The notes under the pieces were generated by a model. That model was not told the DNA's origin and made no database searches. It saw only the letters and a program-made list of their open reading frames with translations. The position numbers and the translations under genes are program-made. Of a stretch of 64,000 nucleotides of DNA, positions 26,079 through 36,902 are shown piece after piece (position 1 is the stretch's first letter; every line of letters starts with the position of its first letter). Source of the stretch: Chlamydomonas sphaeroides (taxonomy: Eukaryota > Chlorophyta > Chlorophyceae > Chlamydomonadales > Chlamydomonadaceae); NCBI GenBank assembly GCA_001662425.1, contig BDDC01000355.1, positions 1-64,000 on the forward strand. The letters run 5' to 3'.

Positions 26079-27674
26079 TCAGGCACCCGGCATGGGCTGC
26101 GGCGTCGCCGCAGAGCTCCCTGCCGCGCGAGCCTCCCTGGCAGCCTGCAGCGGCGCGAGGGGCAACGCGCGCTTTAGCTCGCGGCGGCGGGCCGTGCCCC
26201 TGGGGCCGGGCCCTAGCCGCCGAGAACGTCGCCCTGCGCTCTCAGGCGCCCCAGCCGCGACCCCATACTAACATGCAAGCAGCCGGGGCCATGTCAGTGG
26301 CAGCCGCACATGAGCAAGCAAGCAATCGCACCGACCGGCAACAGTGGCGGCAAGGCCCTCAGCCCACGACACTCGCCGGTGCGGTAGCCGCGCCCCGGCC
26401 CACCTGCACAGCCCCCTCCAGCAGCTCCAGCATCAACGCCTGCTGCCGCAGCGCCACCGGCAGCGCCGCCACGCCCCCGCCGCCGCCGTCAGCGCCGGCC
26501 GCAGCCAGCGGCGCCACCTGCACAGCCCGCTGGTACGCCATGCGCCGCGCCGCGGGGCCGCCCCTCGCCGCCGCCTCCTTGGCCATCTGCTCCACCCGCG
26601 TGTCCGTCTGGATGCTGAACAGCACCAGGCTTCCGCGAGCCAGCGGCGGTGCCGCCGCCGCTGCCGCCGTGACGGGGTCGGCAGCACCGCCGCTGGGTCC
26701 GGATCCGGATCCGTCCGGGACCACGTCACCATGCTCGTAGAGGAGGTGGTCGGGCGCTCCGGTATCCGGATCCAGGAAACGGATCATGCCCTTGCGTCCG
26801 GAGGGTGCGCCGGGCGTCCGGTCGGGGGGCGGAGGCGGTGGCGCCGGGTCAACTACCAGGCCCAGCAGCTGCTGCGGCTCCAGGCGGCTGAGGCTGACGC
26901 GGGTGCCCACAGGCGCCAGCCGGAGGTGGGCCGCCAGGGTCTTGCCGGAGCCCGGGTCGAGCTTTAGGCGGGAGGGCGGGAGGGCGGGAGGGCCGACCGG
27001 CAGTGCGGAGCGCAGCGAATGGGCGCAAGGCTCGGGGCGGGGCGCGGGACCGTGCGGGTGGGGCGGGCCGGCGACTCGGACTGACTGCAGCGGCGGCGGC
27101 CGGGCGCCCGGCTACGCTCGGCACCGTGGCGAGCCACCGTGGGCCGCACATGGGGCCAGGCCGCTGCACGTGCTAGCTCGCACCCGCATGCTCGGACCCG
27201 CTACGCCCTGCTCCTACATCTAAACACAAACGCTCGCACCCGCGCGACAAAGGTGACTGCGGTGCCCTCGCGCAGCTGCTCGGGGGTGCAGTCCTCCAGC
27301 GCCGACTGCGGGCGCCGCGGTGGGTGGGGGGAAGTTGCAGGCAGGGGGCGAGGCGGGTCAGGCCAGCGCGCAGAGACATGCGATGTGAGGGACGTGCCGC
27401 ACATTGCTGGCCCCTGCCCGCCCTCTCGCTGGGCCCACGCTGGGGCTGAGACGGGTTGATAGGACGCGGTCTCTGTGACGCTCCACGCAGGCAGTGGGCA
27501 AGGAGGAACACGCATAGCGAAACCGCACAGGCCGGGCCGGGCGGCGGGGTGGGCCCTACGCACGATGTGGTAGAAGACGTCGCGGGGCCGTTCTGGGGTC
27601 GAAATGAAGCCGAAGCCCTTGCGAGCGCTGGAGATGACTCCACGCTCCAGGCGCTCCTCGGCGGCGGGCTGCAT
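26079..27674 (-). CDS. Cold-shock-domain protein, UNR/CSDE1-like
   Basis: Four exons (27564-27674, 27240-27305, 26373-26961, 26079-26233) keep phase and give 306 residues. The first three exons rebuild a cold-shock-like fold: LERGVISSARKGFGFI, DVFYHI, then SALEDCTPEQLREGTAVTF and GSGKTLAAHLRLAP. This is the order seen in CSDs of UNR/CSDE1 RNA-binding proteins. A partial second unit follows (KGMIRFLDPDTG, then GSLVLFSIQTDTRVEQM). The tail is Ala- and Arg-rich. UNR proteins bind mRNA and control translation and decay in the cytosol, and they usually have five or more CSDs, so this one is short. ATG 27,674 may be internal, since an acceptor-like CCAG lies directly before it and an upstream exon is possible. 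The gene is divergent from presenilin. Confidence 0.65.
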
Positions 27675-28444
27675 GCTGGCGGACGGCGAGGGCGGGGCGT
27701 CACGGCATGCCGATATGCACCTTCCTCTACAAGCCGTGGGCGGCCGGCTGAGGGTGCTGCGCGGGGCTTCCGGCAGCGGAGCTGCCACCCGCAGCTCACT
27801 CGTTCTTCCTCGCCCGCGCTACAAGCCGGGGCCTTCGCGAGGTGGCTCCCTCCTGGTCGTGGACGTCGTCATGTGCGGCGTGCCGCCCTCCGGCATCATC
27901 TGTCAGTTCACATGTGGTTTCGGCACTCGCCGGTGTTCTGCTCAAGCGACTACGGTTACGAACGCCGCTTCGTGCAGGGACGAGCAGAGGTAGGCTCGGC
28001 TTGGGAGGTGTTCCGTGTTGCTGTGGTCGTGTGAAGCGAGGTCGTGTCTGGGAGGGCGTCCGAGTGAGAGCGTCGGCGACTGGGCAAGTTATTCTCAGCA
28101 ACACGGCCACAGCGACGCGCAGAACCCAGGACCAACGCGTTTACGTGCATCGCCAAACCTTAATCCGCAACCCGCAACCAAAGCTGCCCCAAGTCGTTTC
28201 GTCCCTCCTGCGGTTGCTGTATCTTGCAGACAAAGTTACAATACATAATCCCTTTTCCAACCCATCCTTTCTATGGGAATCGCTCAATAGGGCAGCGCGC
28301 CTTTGCGCGGCCCTGTTTAGCGAGGCCTGAGCGGACTTGACACTGGCATCGCCCACAGAGGGCTCGTTGCGCTCGAGGCGCTTATCGCCGAGGTCGGAAG
28401 AGCTGGAAGTCGACGGGGCCAACGTGCTCCCGCCAGGCACACAC
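27675..28444. promoter_or_regulatory. Shared upstream region, CSD gene (-) and presenilin (+)
   Basis: The starts of two divergent genes are 770 bases apart. The interval includes a less GC-rich part near 28.14-28.27 kb, as expected for a volvocine promoter. No individual control element is certain. A candidate acceptor near 28,359 suggests that presenilin could have an upstream 5' exon. Confidence 0.5.
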
Positions 28445-31400
28445 ATGGCGGCCCAGCCCTCGTTGCTGGATGACCTGGGGGAGGAGGTCACCGGCATCGT
28501 GACGCCGGTGTCCCTCTGCATGGCGGTAACCGTGCTGCTCGTGCGCCTACTTAACCCGGAGGGCATATCGTCCACAAACACGGTCATTATTGCCAGCATC
28601 GCCTATCAGGAGCAGGTATGCTGTCCGGGGACGCGGCCGTTTGCTCGGAGGCGCCTGGCAGTCGCGTCGCATGTCACTCTACCTGCGCATGTCGGCGCTT
28701 TACCTGAAGCCCGTGGGGCTGGCGACTACATCAGAGCCCCTAGAGCACCCCGGGCACTGAGGGCATCCCTCAATGCGTTGATAGCATGCGTCACAACCAC
28801 TGACACGAGGCAGAACTGCCCCCGTGCCCACGCCCGCGCCCCCAGTCGTCGGACTCGTCGGGCAAGAAGCTCGGAGGCGCTCTGCTCAATGCCATCATCT
28901 TTGTGGGAGTTGTGGCAGGCATGACGGTCATCCTGTTCCTGCTGTTCAAATACAAAGTAGGGCGCCCGGACGCGAACAGTCATCGCGGCTGCCGCGGTGG
29001 CTCCCAGGCTGCCGGGTGCCGTCAGGCTTCGTCAGGAGGCCCAGCATGCTCCGTTGTTGCATGGGGGGCTCAAAGCCCGATGGCCGAAGCGCCGCCCCGC
29101 CACAGCCCTTAGCCTCCGCGCCATCTGCAGCAGTTTGCCGTACGCCGCCCCATCCAGCCGCCCCGTCCCCGCTCTCCCTCCACCGCAGTGTTATAAGTTC
29201 ATCTTTGCCTACATGGGCTTTGCGGTGTTCAACATTTTCTTCTTCATCACCGGGGCGGTGTTCATCCAGGCAAGCCCCCTTCCGGGTGCATAGCGCACAC
29301 CCACGATCCCGTGTCGGCGGGTGCTGGGCAACTGGCTACCTTGAAGGCCACGGCCACGGCCAGGGCCAGCGAGAGCGGCGCAGGCCTCGTGTCGCGAATG
29401 TGCTGCACATTGCGACTAGTGCTGCAATGCGGCAGAACACCGTCACAACCCGCTGCCATACCCCGCGCATCACAACCCGCTCCCCTCTCCCTCCCGCCCA
29501 TAACTACCCGCAGGTGATGCAGGTCATCAACCTGCACATCGACGCCTTCTCGCTGGCGTACGGCCTGTTCAACTTTTCAGTGAGCTGGGGGGGGACGTGG
29601 GCGGGAGAGGCTGCGGGAGGGGCTGGGTTAGGGAGAGAGGGACAGAGGGAGAGCGCCGGTACCGGGAGGCCGATGGCGCAGAATGGCGACATAGGTGAGG
29701 GCGCCGGTGGCGGGGGAGATGATGGAGCAGGAGGGGCTCGCGCAGGGGCCGGGGAGGGGCAGGAGATGGGGGCTCGAGGGGCACAGGGAGGGGCGCCAGT
29801 AGCGTACGCAAGGGCGCAGCGGCAAGGTCGTTATTAGCCGCAGGGGAGACGGGCGTTAGCGCATGCTGAAGTGACCGCTCCCATTTCCCTTGCCTTGCAG
29901 ATAGTGGGCACGCTGGGTCTACTGTTTATGCCCATACCGTTGCTCATGAAGCAGGTGCGGCCCAGGGAGGGGCCGGGAGGGTGGTCGCAGTGCTTCATGA
30001 GGGCGCTCCACCCGACTGCAAAGAGCGGGCGCGCCTCGTGCCGCGCACTGCGAACCCGACGCCTATCGGTACGCCGAAGTGCACCATCTCGCCCATAGGG
30101 ACTAGCTCGTTACCGGTGCTCGCTCGCTGTGCGCTTGGTGCCCCCCTCCCCCCAGGTGTACCTGATCTGGGTGGGCATCATCGTGGCCTACATCTTCACC
30201 TTTATCCCCGAGTGGACCGCCTGGGTCATCCTGGTGTTCATGGCCATCTACGACATTGTGGCCGTGCTGGTGCCGGGAGGGCCGCTCAAGGTGCGGAGGG
30301 GCAGGGGGGCCTGGGCGCTGGGGAAACGACGAACGGCGGAGCGTGCAAGGCGGCGGCCGCGGCAGGGCGTGTGCCCAGGTGCGCACCAGCATGCCGCCTG
30401 TGCACAACGAGTTGGGACGTCGAGCGGGAGGGAGGAGGTGCCAGGCGGCGAGGAGGCGCCGGTACAGAACGCCACTCCGCCCGTTCCCAGCTCACATGCC
30501 CACGCGCCCCTTGGCGCCGTCCTGCCCTCCCCCAGGCCCTGGTGGAGCTGGCCATCGAGCGGCAGCAGGAGCTGCCCGCCCTCATCTACGAGGCCCGGCC
30601 CGCGGGAGGCAGGCCCTACGTGCGGGGCTGGGGCCGCCGCGGCCCGGCTGAGGGTGAGGGCGAGCCGGGCGACCCCGGCGTCGGCCAGCCGCCTCCCCCT
30701 CCTCCCGGCGGCACGCCGGCGGTCGGCCGGCCCGTGGCCGAGGCCTCGAGCAACGGCGGGTCTGGCGGCTCGGCGGGCGGCGCAGGTGTGGAGATGCGGC
30801 GCGCGGGCTCGTCGAGGCTGGGCGCACCGGGCGGTGTGCAGCGGCCCAACAGCGGCGGCGGCGGCGGCGGCAGCGTGGCTAATTGGTCGGCGGCCACCAC
30901 CCGGGTGGCGCCGCAGGTGGCCGGCGAGGAAGGGTGAGCCGAGTGGAGCTGCAGGGATGGCACCGGGGCAGGGAGGGGTGTCGGGGAGTCGTGCTCAGGG
31001 GTCGTGTGGTGCGGGGATTGATCAGCGCAAGAGCTTCTGAATGCGGACCGCTCACCTGCGCCACGCCCTGCCATGTCCCCCTCAGGCCGCGCGCGGACCC
31101 TGCGGCCAGCGACTGGGACGCCGCGGCCGCAGCCCACGCCCAGCCGCCGCGCGGGCACTCGGCGGGCTCGGGGCCCCGCGCGGTGGCGGAGGGGCGCGAG
31201 GATGGCGAGGGCGAGGGCCAGGAGTGGCAGCCGCTGCCGGCGGGCGCTCAGGAGGGGGTGAGGCTGGGGTTGGGGTGCACGGTGCAGGGTCACACCCTGC
31301 AATGCTACCGGCGGCGTTAACTTGCGACTCCGTTGGGCAGGCGCTGCTGCCCTCCTCCCTGGCCTGCGGCGGATGGGGAGCGCAGGGGCTGCTGGCAGCG

Positions 31401-33663
31401 AGGCGCTGGACGAGTGTGTTCGGGGACGCTAGGCTGACTTCGCTCCCCGTTCTTCCCTTGCGCCCGCAGCGCCTCCCCGCCGGTGGCCCCTCGCTGCGCT
31501 CCCGGCTGGCCGGGGTGCTGGCCGCCAGCGACCCCGCCGCCATGGACAGCGGCAGGTCGTCGCCTCGCAGGCAAGGGCGCAGCCGCACTGTCGGGGCGGC
31601 AACCGAGGCCGCGGCACAGGGTCGGGGGGCTTACCAAGCCTATAGCGCACAGGCGTCGTGGTGGTGGAGCTCTGCGCATGCAGCGCCCCACGTTAACCCG
31701 CGTCTTGCACCCTGCCCTGCCTCCCTGCCCTGCAGCCACACCAGCACGGAGCCGCTGCTGGCGCAGCGCAACGCGGTGGCAGCCGCTGCCTCGTTGGAGG
31801 CCGATCTGGCCATGAGGGTGGGCCAGGGAGAGGGAGGGGCCGGGAGGAATGGGCGAGGCGGGGGCTGGCAGGGTTGCGCGCGGCGAGCTGAAGGGCGGGC
31901 GGGTGGGGGTTCACCAATGCACTGCTTGCCCGCATGCGACTGTCGGCGGTGGCGGCAGCTGAGGCCGAGGTGCGCCCGGCGCTCGCTGGCAAGCTGGCTT
32001 CGGGCCTGGAAGTGTGCTGCCGTGGGTAGAGGAGCACCGCTTCTCCGTGCCTGGCATTCCGTTGACGAGCCTGGCATGGCCCTGGCCGCCACGCTCCGCA
32101 GGGCGCAGGAGGCGACCGCAGCAGCGCCGCCGGGCCCAGCACCTCGGGCGGCGTGGTGGTCAGCCACGGCCCGGGGGGCAGCCGCCGCGTGCACACCGTG
32201 CCCGGCGAGCTGCACGACGACCCGTACGGCAGCAGAGGTATGTACTGCTCCGTCTGCCCGTACATGCCCGTGCGGTCTTGCGATGGTTTCAGCTGAGAGG
32301 CTCGCGAGGGCTGCGCGGTGCGCGCCGTCGCTCACCCCGCCCGCCCTCGTGCCTCCCGCTCTCCCTCGCTCCCGCAGCCGGCAAGCCGCCCAAGGAGGGC
32401 GTGGAGGAGCGGCCCCCCGGCGCGCAGCGCTTCGGCAGCACCATGGGCGTGCGCGCTGTGGCGCCCGCCTTTGATGCGGACCGCATCGCCGAGGCAGTCC
32501 GGTGAGGGCGGGGGGCTGCAGATGCACATGAGAAGGGGCTGTCGAGGGGTTACGGCACTGCTTCCCCTCGGGGCAGCGCCTCGCCCTGCTTGGCCCTGGC
32601 CCTGCGCGCGGCCCCTCGGGCACACACGGTGCTGCCAACCCCGGGGCCCGCTTCACCCCCTGCCCAACCTATACCATGTCTCTTGGCGTCGGCATCCGCG
32701 CAACGCTTGCTTGACGTTGAGCCACCCAACCTGCGCCCGCCACCCCACCCCACCCAAAGGCGCAACACGCTTGACGGCGGCGCCACCAACCCGGGCGCCG
32801 CGCCGGGAGCCGGGGGCGCTGTGCCCAACGGCGCCGCTGCCCCCAACGGCCGGGCCGGCGAGCGGGGCGACGTGCACGAGGTGGGCGGGGCAGCGGCATC
32901 CCGAGGCCAACAGCGGCTCGGGGGCTGCCTGGGGCCGTATGGCTTTGGGCACGCTTTGGAGCCGCCCCCATCTATGATCAATTAGAAGGCGCCAGAGAGG
33001 CGTGTTCGCTGTGCTGCGTGCGCCTTCCATGGCGTGACCCCAACACAGCCGGCGCCGCCCTCAGCCGTGCCGCCCGCTCTGTGCCCTCACCTCAACGCTT
33101 CGCCGTCCCGCCAACCCTCCACCTGCCCAACCCCCAGGACGACCCCGAGATCGACCTGCCCGACTCCATCAAGCTGGGCCTGGGCGACTTCATCTTCTAC
33201 TCCATGCTGGTGGGCCGGGCCGCCATGTACGACTTCATGACGGGTGAGCAGGGAGGGGCAGGAGGGGGAGGCAAGATGGCAATCAGAAAGGGATCGGGAG
33301 GGAGAGGGAGGGCACGTGGAGGGAGGGACACGAGGAAGGGCGTCTGCCTGCGCAGCACAGCTTGCCCCGCTCCTGGACTGGCCAGGCCCTTGCCCACCAC
33401 GAGGCCCTCACAACTGTGCACATGCCGGACGCACCAATGCCCACGTCCCTCCGCCCTCCCCTCCCTCCCCTCGCCCAGTCTTCTCCTCCTACCTGGCCAT
33501 CATCGCGGGCCTGGGCCTCACGCTGCTGTGCCTGGCCGTGTTCCAAAAGGCGCTGCCCGCGCTGCCCTTCTCCATCGTGCTGGGTGTGGCCTTCTACTTC
33601 CTCACCCGCCTCACGCTGGAGCCCTTCCTGGTGCCGCTGGCCACCAACCTGGTCTTTTTCTAG
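28445..33663 (+). CDS. Presenilin (gamma-secretase-type aspartyl protease)
   Basis: Fifteen exons in continuous phase give 675 residues. The presenilin signature is complete. TM1 contains TPVSLCMAVTVLLVRLL. TM2 contains KLGGALLNAIIFVGVVAGMT. The catalytic TM6 has MAIYDIVAVL (Asp194). The catalytic TM7 has KLGLGDFIFYS (Asp596). The C-terminal PAL motif is in KALPALPF (641-643). Presenilin cleaves membrane proteins inside the bilayer as part of the gamma-secretase complex. The cytosolic loop between the two catalytic Asp residues is about 400 residues, much longer than in animals, and rich in Gly, Pro and Ala; it is encoded by exons 7-13. Exons: 28445-28615, 28846-28956, 29189-29269, 29514-29579, 29901-29954, 30156-30290, 30536-30933, 31086-31257, 31470-31555, 31736-31817, 32102-32237, 32378-32501, 32760-32880, 33138-33243, 33479-33663. 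Intron 3 begins GCAAGC. Confidence 0.95.
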
Positions 33664-33999
33664 GCGCCTGAAAGGAGCGGCACGGGGGCACGGGGAGCTG
33701 CTGGCGCGCCCAGGCCGTCGGCGTGGTGGTGCCACTGGAGGCACGTCTCTGCGGGGCCAAGTCTGCTGGTGTGGAGACGTCGGGGCGACGTGGCCGGGAA
33801 GGAGGCGAAGCCGAGGATTGCGATGCACAGTGGTTGAGTAGAGGCGCCGTGTTAGCGAATCGTGCGCATCAATCAAGGGAGAGCATGGCATATGGGATCA
33901 GGGGACATGTCCGGGACTCGTGGTACCTGGTTCGGTATGGGTGAAGACTTACGCACGATCGTTGCGCCGGATGCACGACGATTGCTTGGTATTAGTATT

Positions 34000-34004
34000 T
34001 GTAA
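34000..34004 (+). terminator. Poly(A) signal TGTAA of presenilin
   Basis: TGTAA is the usual polyadenylation signal in Chlamydomonas and Volvox. This one lies about 340 bases after the presenilin stop. Confidence 0.6.
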
Positions 34005-34273
34005 GTAGTGTCGCGTTGGATCTGTCGACCAGGATGCTGGTGCTGCCAAAGGAACGCGGCATGTGCGAGGCGGAGCAAAACCCCGGGTGATTCGGAGGAA
34101 GCTTTGGCACAGGACTTGCGGGGATGCTAGGTCAGAGCCTGGACCTGGCTGGCTGGAGCGCGCTGTGCCTTGCAGGATGGCCTCACTGAGTGCTTGCTGA
34201 CAGGGGACATCACTCCGCGGCCGCCCGCCACCACACGCAGGCGCGTTCTGGACAGGATCACGTACGAGCAGTC

Positions 34274-34278
34274 TTACA
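34274..34278 (-). terminator. Poly(A) signal TGTAA of the GPX gene
   Basis: TTACA on the plus strand reads TGTAA on the minus strand, about 660 bases after the GPX stop. Its use would leave the candidate SECIS inside the transcript. Confidence 0.5.
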
Positions 34279-34438
34279 GCGCCGAGTCAATCATCGCCAC
34301 AAGACAATACCGCGTGAACAAGAATCCGGTGTTGCCAAATCACGAACACAACAACCGCGACCACGTGGTACACGGCTAGCGAGGGGCGGCGCCCCCAAGC
34401 ACACGCATGGCCCCAGCCTGGCCCGCTCCGCGCTTGAA

Positions 34439-34495
34439 CTCCGCCGCGCGCTGCTGGCGACACGAGGTCGCCGGTTGCGCAGCGCGCGGCATCAC
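34439..34495 (-). promoter_or_regulatory. Candidate SECIS element (type II) in the GPX 3'UTR
   Basis: Read on the minus strand, GTGA (UGA at 34,494-34,492) is followed by a 12-bp stem. The 5' arm is G490 plus CCGCGCGCTGC at 34,489-34,479, pairing with 34,454-34,443. On the far side lies GGAG (34,442-34,439), so the quartet has tandem A.G and G.A pairs, as in SECIS cores. An unpaired AA sits at 34,476-34,475. It is followed by a perfect 6-bp apical mini-stem (GGCGAC / GTCGCC, 34,472-34,467 with 34,461-34,456) closing a 5-base loop. This is the form of a type II SECIS. The spacing of 14 nt from quartet to AA is slightly long. The site is about 440 bases after the stop codon. Confidence 0.7.
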
Positions 34496-34938
34496 AGGCG
34501 GGCGGGCACTCGCGGCCGCACGGACCCCCGGGGGCAAGTACCAAATGCCACCGGGGGCCGCGCGGCCACACAGCTAGGCCATGTGCGGCTTGAGGGCGGC
34601 CGCGGGCGACTGCCCTATCGCATGACGGCAGTCAGCCCAGGCGCCGGCCCCAGCTCCGGCGGCCCCTCCTCGCAGCCACCTCAGAACACCCGCAGCGACC
34701 ACGGGCAAAAGACACCGTCGCATCACTGCAGCGCCCGAGGCTTTCCTTATTCCCAACGTTCGTCGCTGAGTGAACTAGCCCGCGCCTTGCAACGAGTCCC
34801 GGCAGCTCCCATCGTGCTGATGGCTGCCCGCCAGGACCGTGCTGAGCGACGCGAACCAGCCACGCCAACGCCGCCCGCCGGGGCGGGGCTGTGCTGCGGC
34901 GGCAGCGGCAGCTTCCTCAGCTGCGCGTTGCGCCGCGT

Positions 34939-36434
34939 TTAGCGGGCCTTGAGCATCTCCTGGATCTTGCCCTCCAGGGACGCCGGGCCGGTGGTGGGCG
35001 CGTAGCGGCCGTACACGGTGCCGTCGGGGCGGACCAGGAACTAGGCGGGCAGGAAGGAAAGGGGAGCGACATGGTTACTTACCGGGTGAGGTGAGGGAAT
35101 CAGGCCGCCAGCACCAGGCGGATGGCAAGGCGGGCGCGCGGGAAGCTGCAGCATCAGCAACAGCAGCTGGGAGCGGGCGAAGCGCACCTTGCCGAAGTTC
35201 CAGCCGATGTCCGAGGTGTCGCCCGAGGCCACCTGGAGGGGACCGGGATGCAATGGCGGGGTCGGGGACGTGGTGAGCCACGGTTCACTGCGCTGCGGCC
35301 GCTCAGGACGCCATGGCATTGCTGCATATGTGGCGTGTACACAGAGGTGTTACTGAAACTATGTACCGGTATGTGACCCGTGTGCTTTCAAGCGATGCGG
35401 GGCGCACCTTGAGGTAGCTGAACACGGGGCTCGTGTTGGGGCCGTTGACGTCGACCTGGGGAGTGACAGGTGCGTTTAGGGTGGTGTAGGAGCCGAGCGG
35501 AGTGGCGAGCAGGCGCGGGGCCCGGCGGTGGGGTCTCACCTTGTCCATGAGCAGGGCGCCGGCGCCCACAAAGCCCTTGTTGGTGGCGAAGGCCTTCACC
35601 TCGGCATTGGTGCCGGGCTCCTGGCCGCCGAACTGGTTGCTGTGTTGGGGGGCGGCAGGACGGCACCGGGGCCACGGTGAAAGGCGCTTAGAGAAGCCCC
35701 AGGCACAGCACCACCTCTGACATCGAGTCCGCAGCGCTTACCATGGGAAAGCGACGATGGTGAGGTCAGTAGCAGGGTACTTCTGCAGCAGGCCCGCGAA
35801 CTCCTGCGGCACGTCAGCACATGAAGGCCGGCAGCGAGCACGTCAGCCGCAGCACCCCAGCCCATCCGCAAGAATGAAGCCGTTATCATAGGCTGCGTAG
35901 ATTTGCCCAGCGTGTTCTGCGGCGCAAACACGCAGTTCTCACACACCTTGTAGTTCGCGGCCGTCAGGCCTCATTTGCTTGCGACATTGACAACCATCAC
36001 CACCCTGCAAGCACACCGTAGATGCAGGGATCAGAGGTTGGTCAGAAACGCTGACGCGTTGGTGGCGAGTTGCCTCCGCCAGAGGCCGCAACAGCGTGCC
36101 AACCTACCGGCCCTTCAGGCTCGAGAAGTTGACATTCTTCTTGTCCTGCGGAAGGCAGGAAGGGCGTGTCAGCAGGTCCGTGGCCATCCCTGGGTCAGGT
36201 GCTTGCACGCAGCAAGCGAGCTTACAATGTCGAGGGCAGACAGCTGGTGGAAGTTGGATACATCGCTCTTGATGTCCTTCTTGCCACCGCCAAAGAGGTT
36301 TCCGAGCATGGCCCTCGTCTGGACGGGAACGCGCGTGACCTTGGCCGCGCGCTGCGCGCCGGTAACAGCAGAAACTCGCTTCGTGAGCATCCTCAGTGGG
36401 TGCTATTACTTACCAGGGCAACGGCAGCAGGCAT
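34939..36434 (-). CDS. GPX: Glutathione peroxidase, selenocysteine-containing
   Basis: Nine exons give 199 residues if the in-frame TGA at 35,973-35,971 is read as selenocysteine (position 73). The sequence around it is VVNVASK-U-GLTAANYK, the active-site loop of glutathione peroxidases. Other family blocks are IVAFPCNQFGGQEPG (catalytic Gln), SDIGWNFGK (catalytic Trp/Asn) and FLVRPDGTVYGRYAPTT near the C-terminus. The enzyme reduces hydroperoxides with thiols. The first exon codes only seven residues (36414-36434). With exon 2 it gives a basic leader (MPAAVALRAAKVTRVPVQTR) resembling an organelle transit peptide. A start at 36,390 is the alternative. Exons: 36414-36434, 36226-36351, 36108-36145, 35947-36004, 35742-35803, 35540-35639, 35408-35455, 35188-35232, 34939-35040. 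Confidence 0.9.
35971..35973 (-). other. In-frame TGA read as selenocysteine
   Basis: The codon lies inside exon 4, with the correct reading frame, splice sites and conserved GPX sequence on both sides. It occupies exactly the catalytic Cys/Sec position. A candidate SECIS lies in the 3'UTR. Selenoprotein GPX genes are known in Chlamydomonas. Confidence 0.88.
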
Positions 36435-36902
36435 ATGAAGGCGGTCAGTCGTGCCGTACACCATGCACACGCCACGCAGCGATTGATGTAACCACGAACA
36501 GGACGGACAACCACGCAACCTCTTGAGCAAAGGCTGCTAGGTGGGGGGCCCAGCGCCGCGGGCTGGCCGGAAGCCAACGGGGCGTTGCGGGGATTATAGG
36601 GGTTTGGCACGCTGTACAGGTAGTCTAACACGCAGCACATGCAGCTGTTCTTCAGTGAGCCTCACCAACAACAATCGCGTGCGCCAGAAAAGTTCAACCG
36701 CCACTTTGTCACCTTCGCGGCACCAGTCCCCTGTCGCTCAGCTCGCTGCTTACACCAGCTCGATGGCATAGTCGTTTTGTCGATAGGCTTGCTGGTTGTG
36801 TCGTCGCATGCGCACGCAGCCGCACGACGGGTTTCGCCTCAGGACCATCCCTTCGCAGCTCGCCTAGCGCGCTGTGCCCCGCCACTTACCCAACATCGGC
36901 TC
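36435..36902. promoter_or_regulatory. Shared upstream region, GPX (-) and aldolase-like gene (+)
   Basis: The two divergent start codons are 468 bases apart. An AT-richer patch lies near 36.62-36.78 kb. I see no defined element that can be named with confidence. Confidence 0.5.

Larger units (their letters stand above)
33664..34438. other. Convergent 3' regions of presenilin and GPX
   Basis: Presenilin (+) and glutathione peroxidase (-) end towards each other. A TGTAA lies at 34,000-34,004 on the plus strand and another at 34,274-34,278 on the minus strand, so both transcripts are likely to end in this interval and overlap little or not at all. Confidence 0.55.

Noticed and set aside
34697..34725. 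Another SECIS-like GTGATGCGAC segment in the GPX 3'UTR
   Set aside because: It has no AA in the apical region and only a 5-bp GCGAC/GTCGC pairing; the structure at 34,439-34,495 is far better.
35971..35973. TGA in GPX as a disabling stop or sequencing error
   Set aside because: The frame, splice sites and family motifs are intact on both sides, the codon is exactly at the catalytic position, and a SECIS-like hairpin is present downstream.
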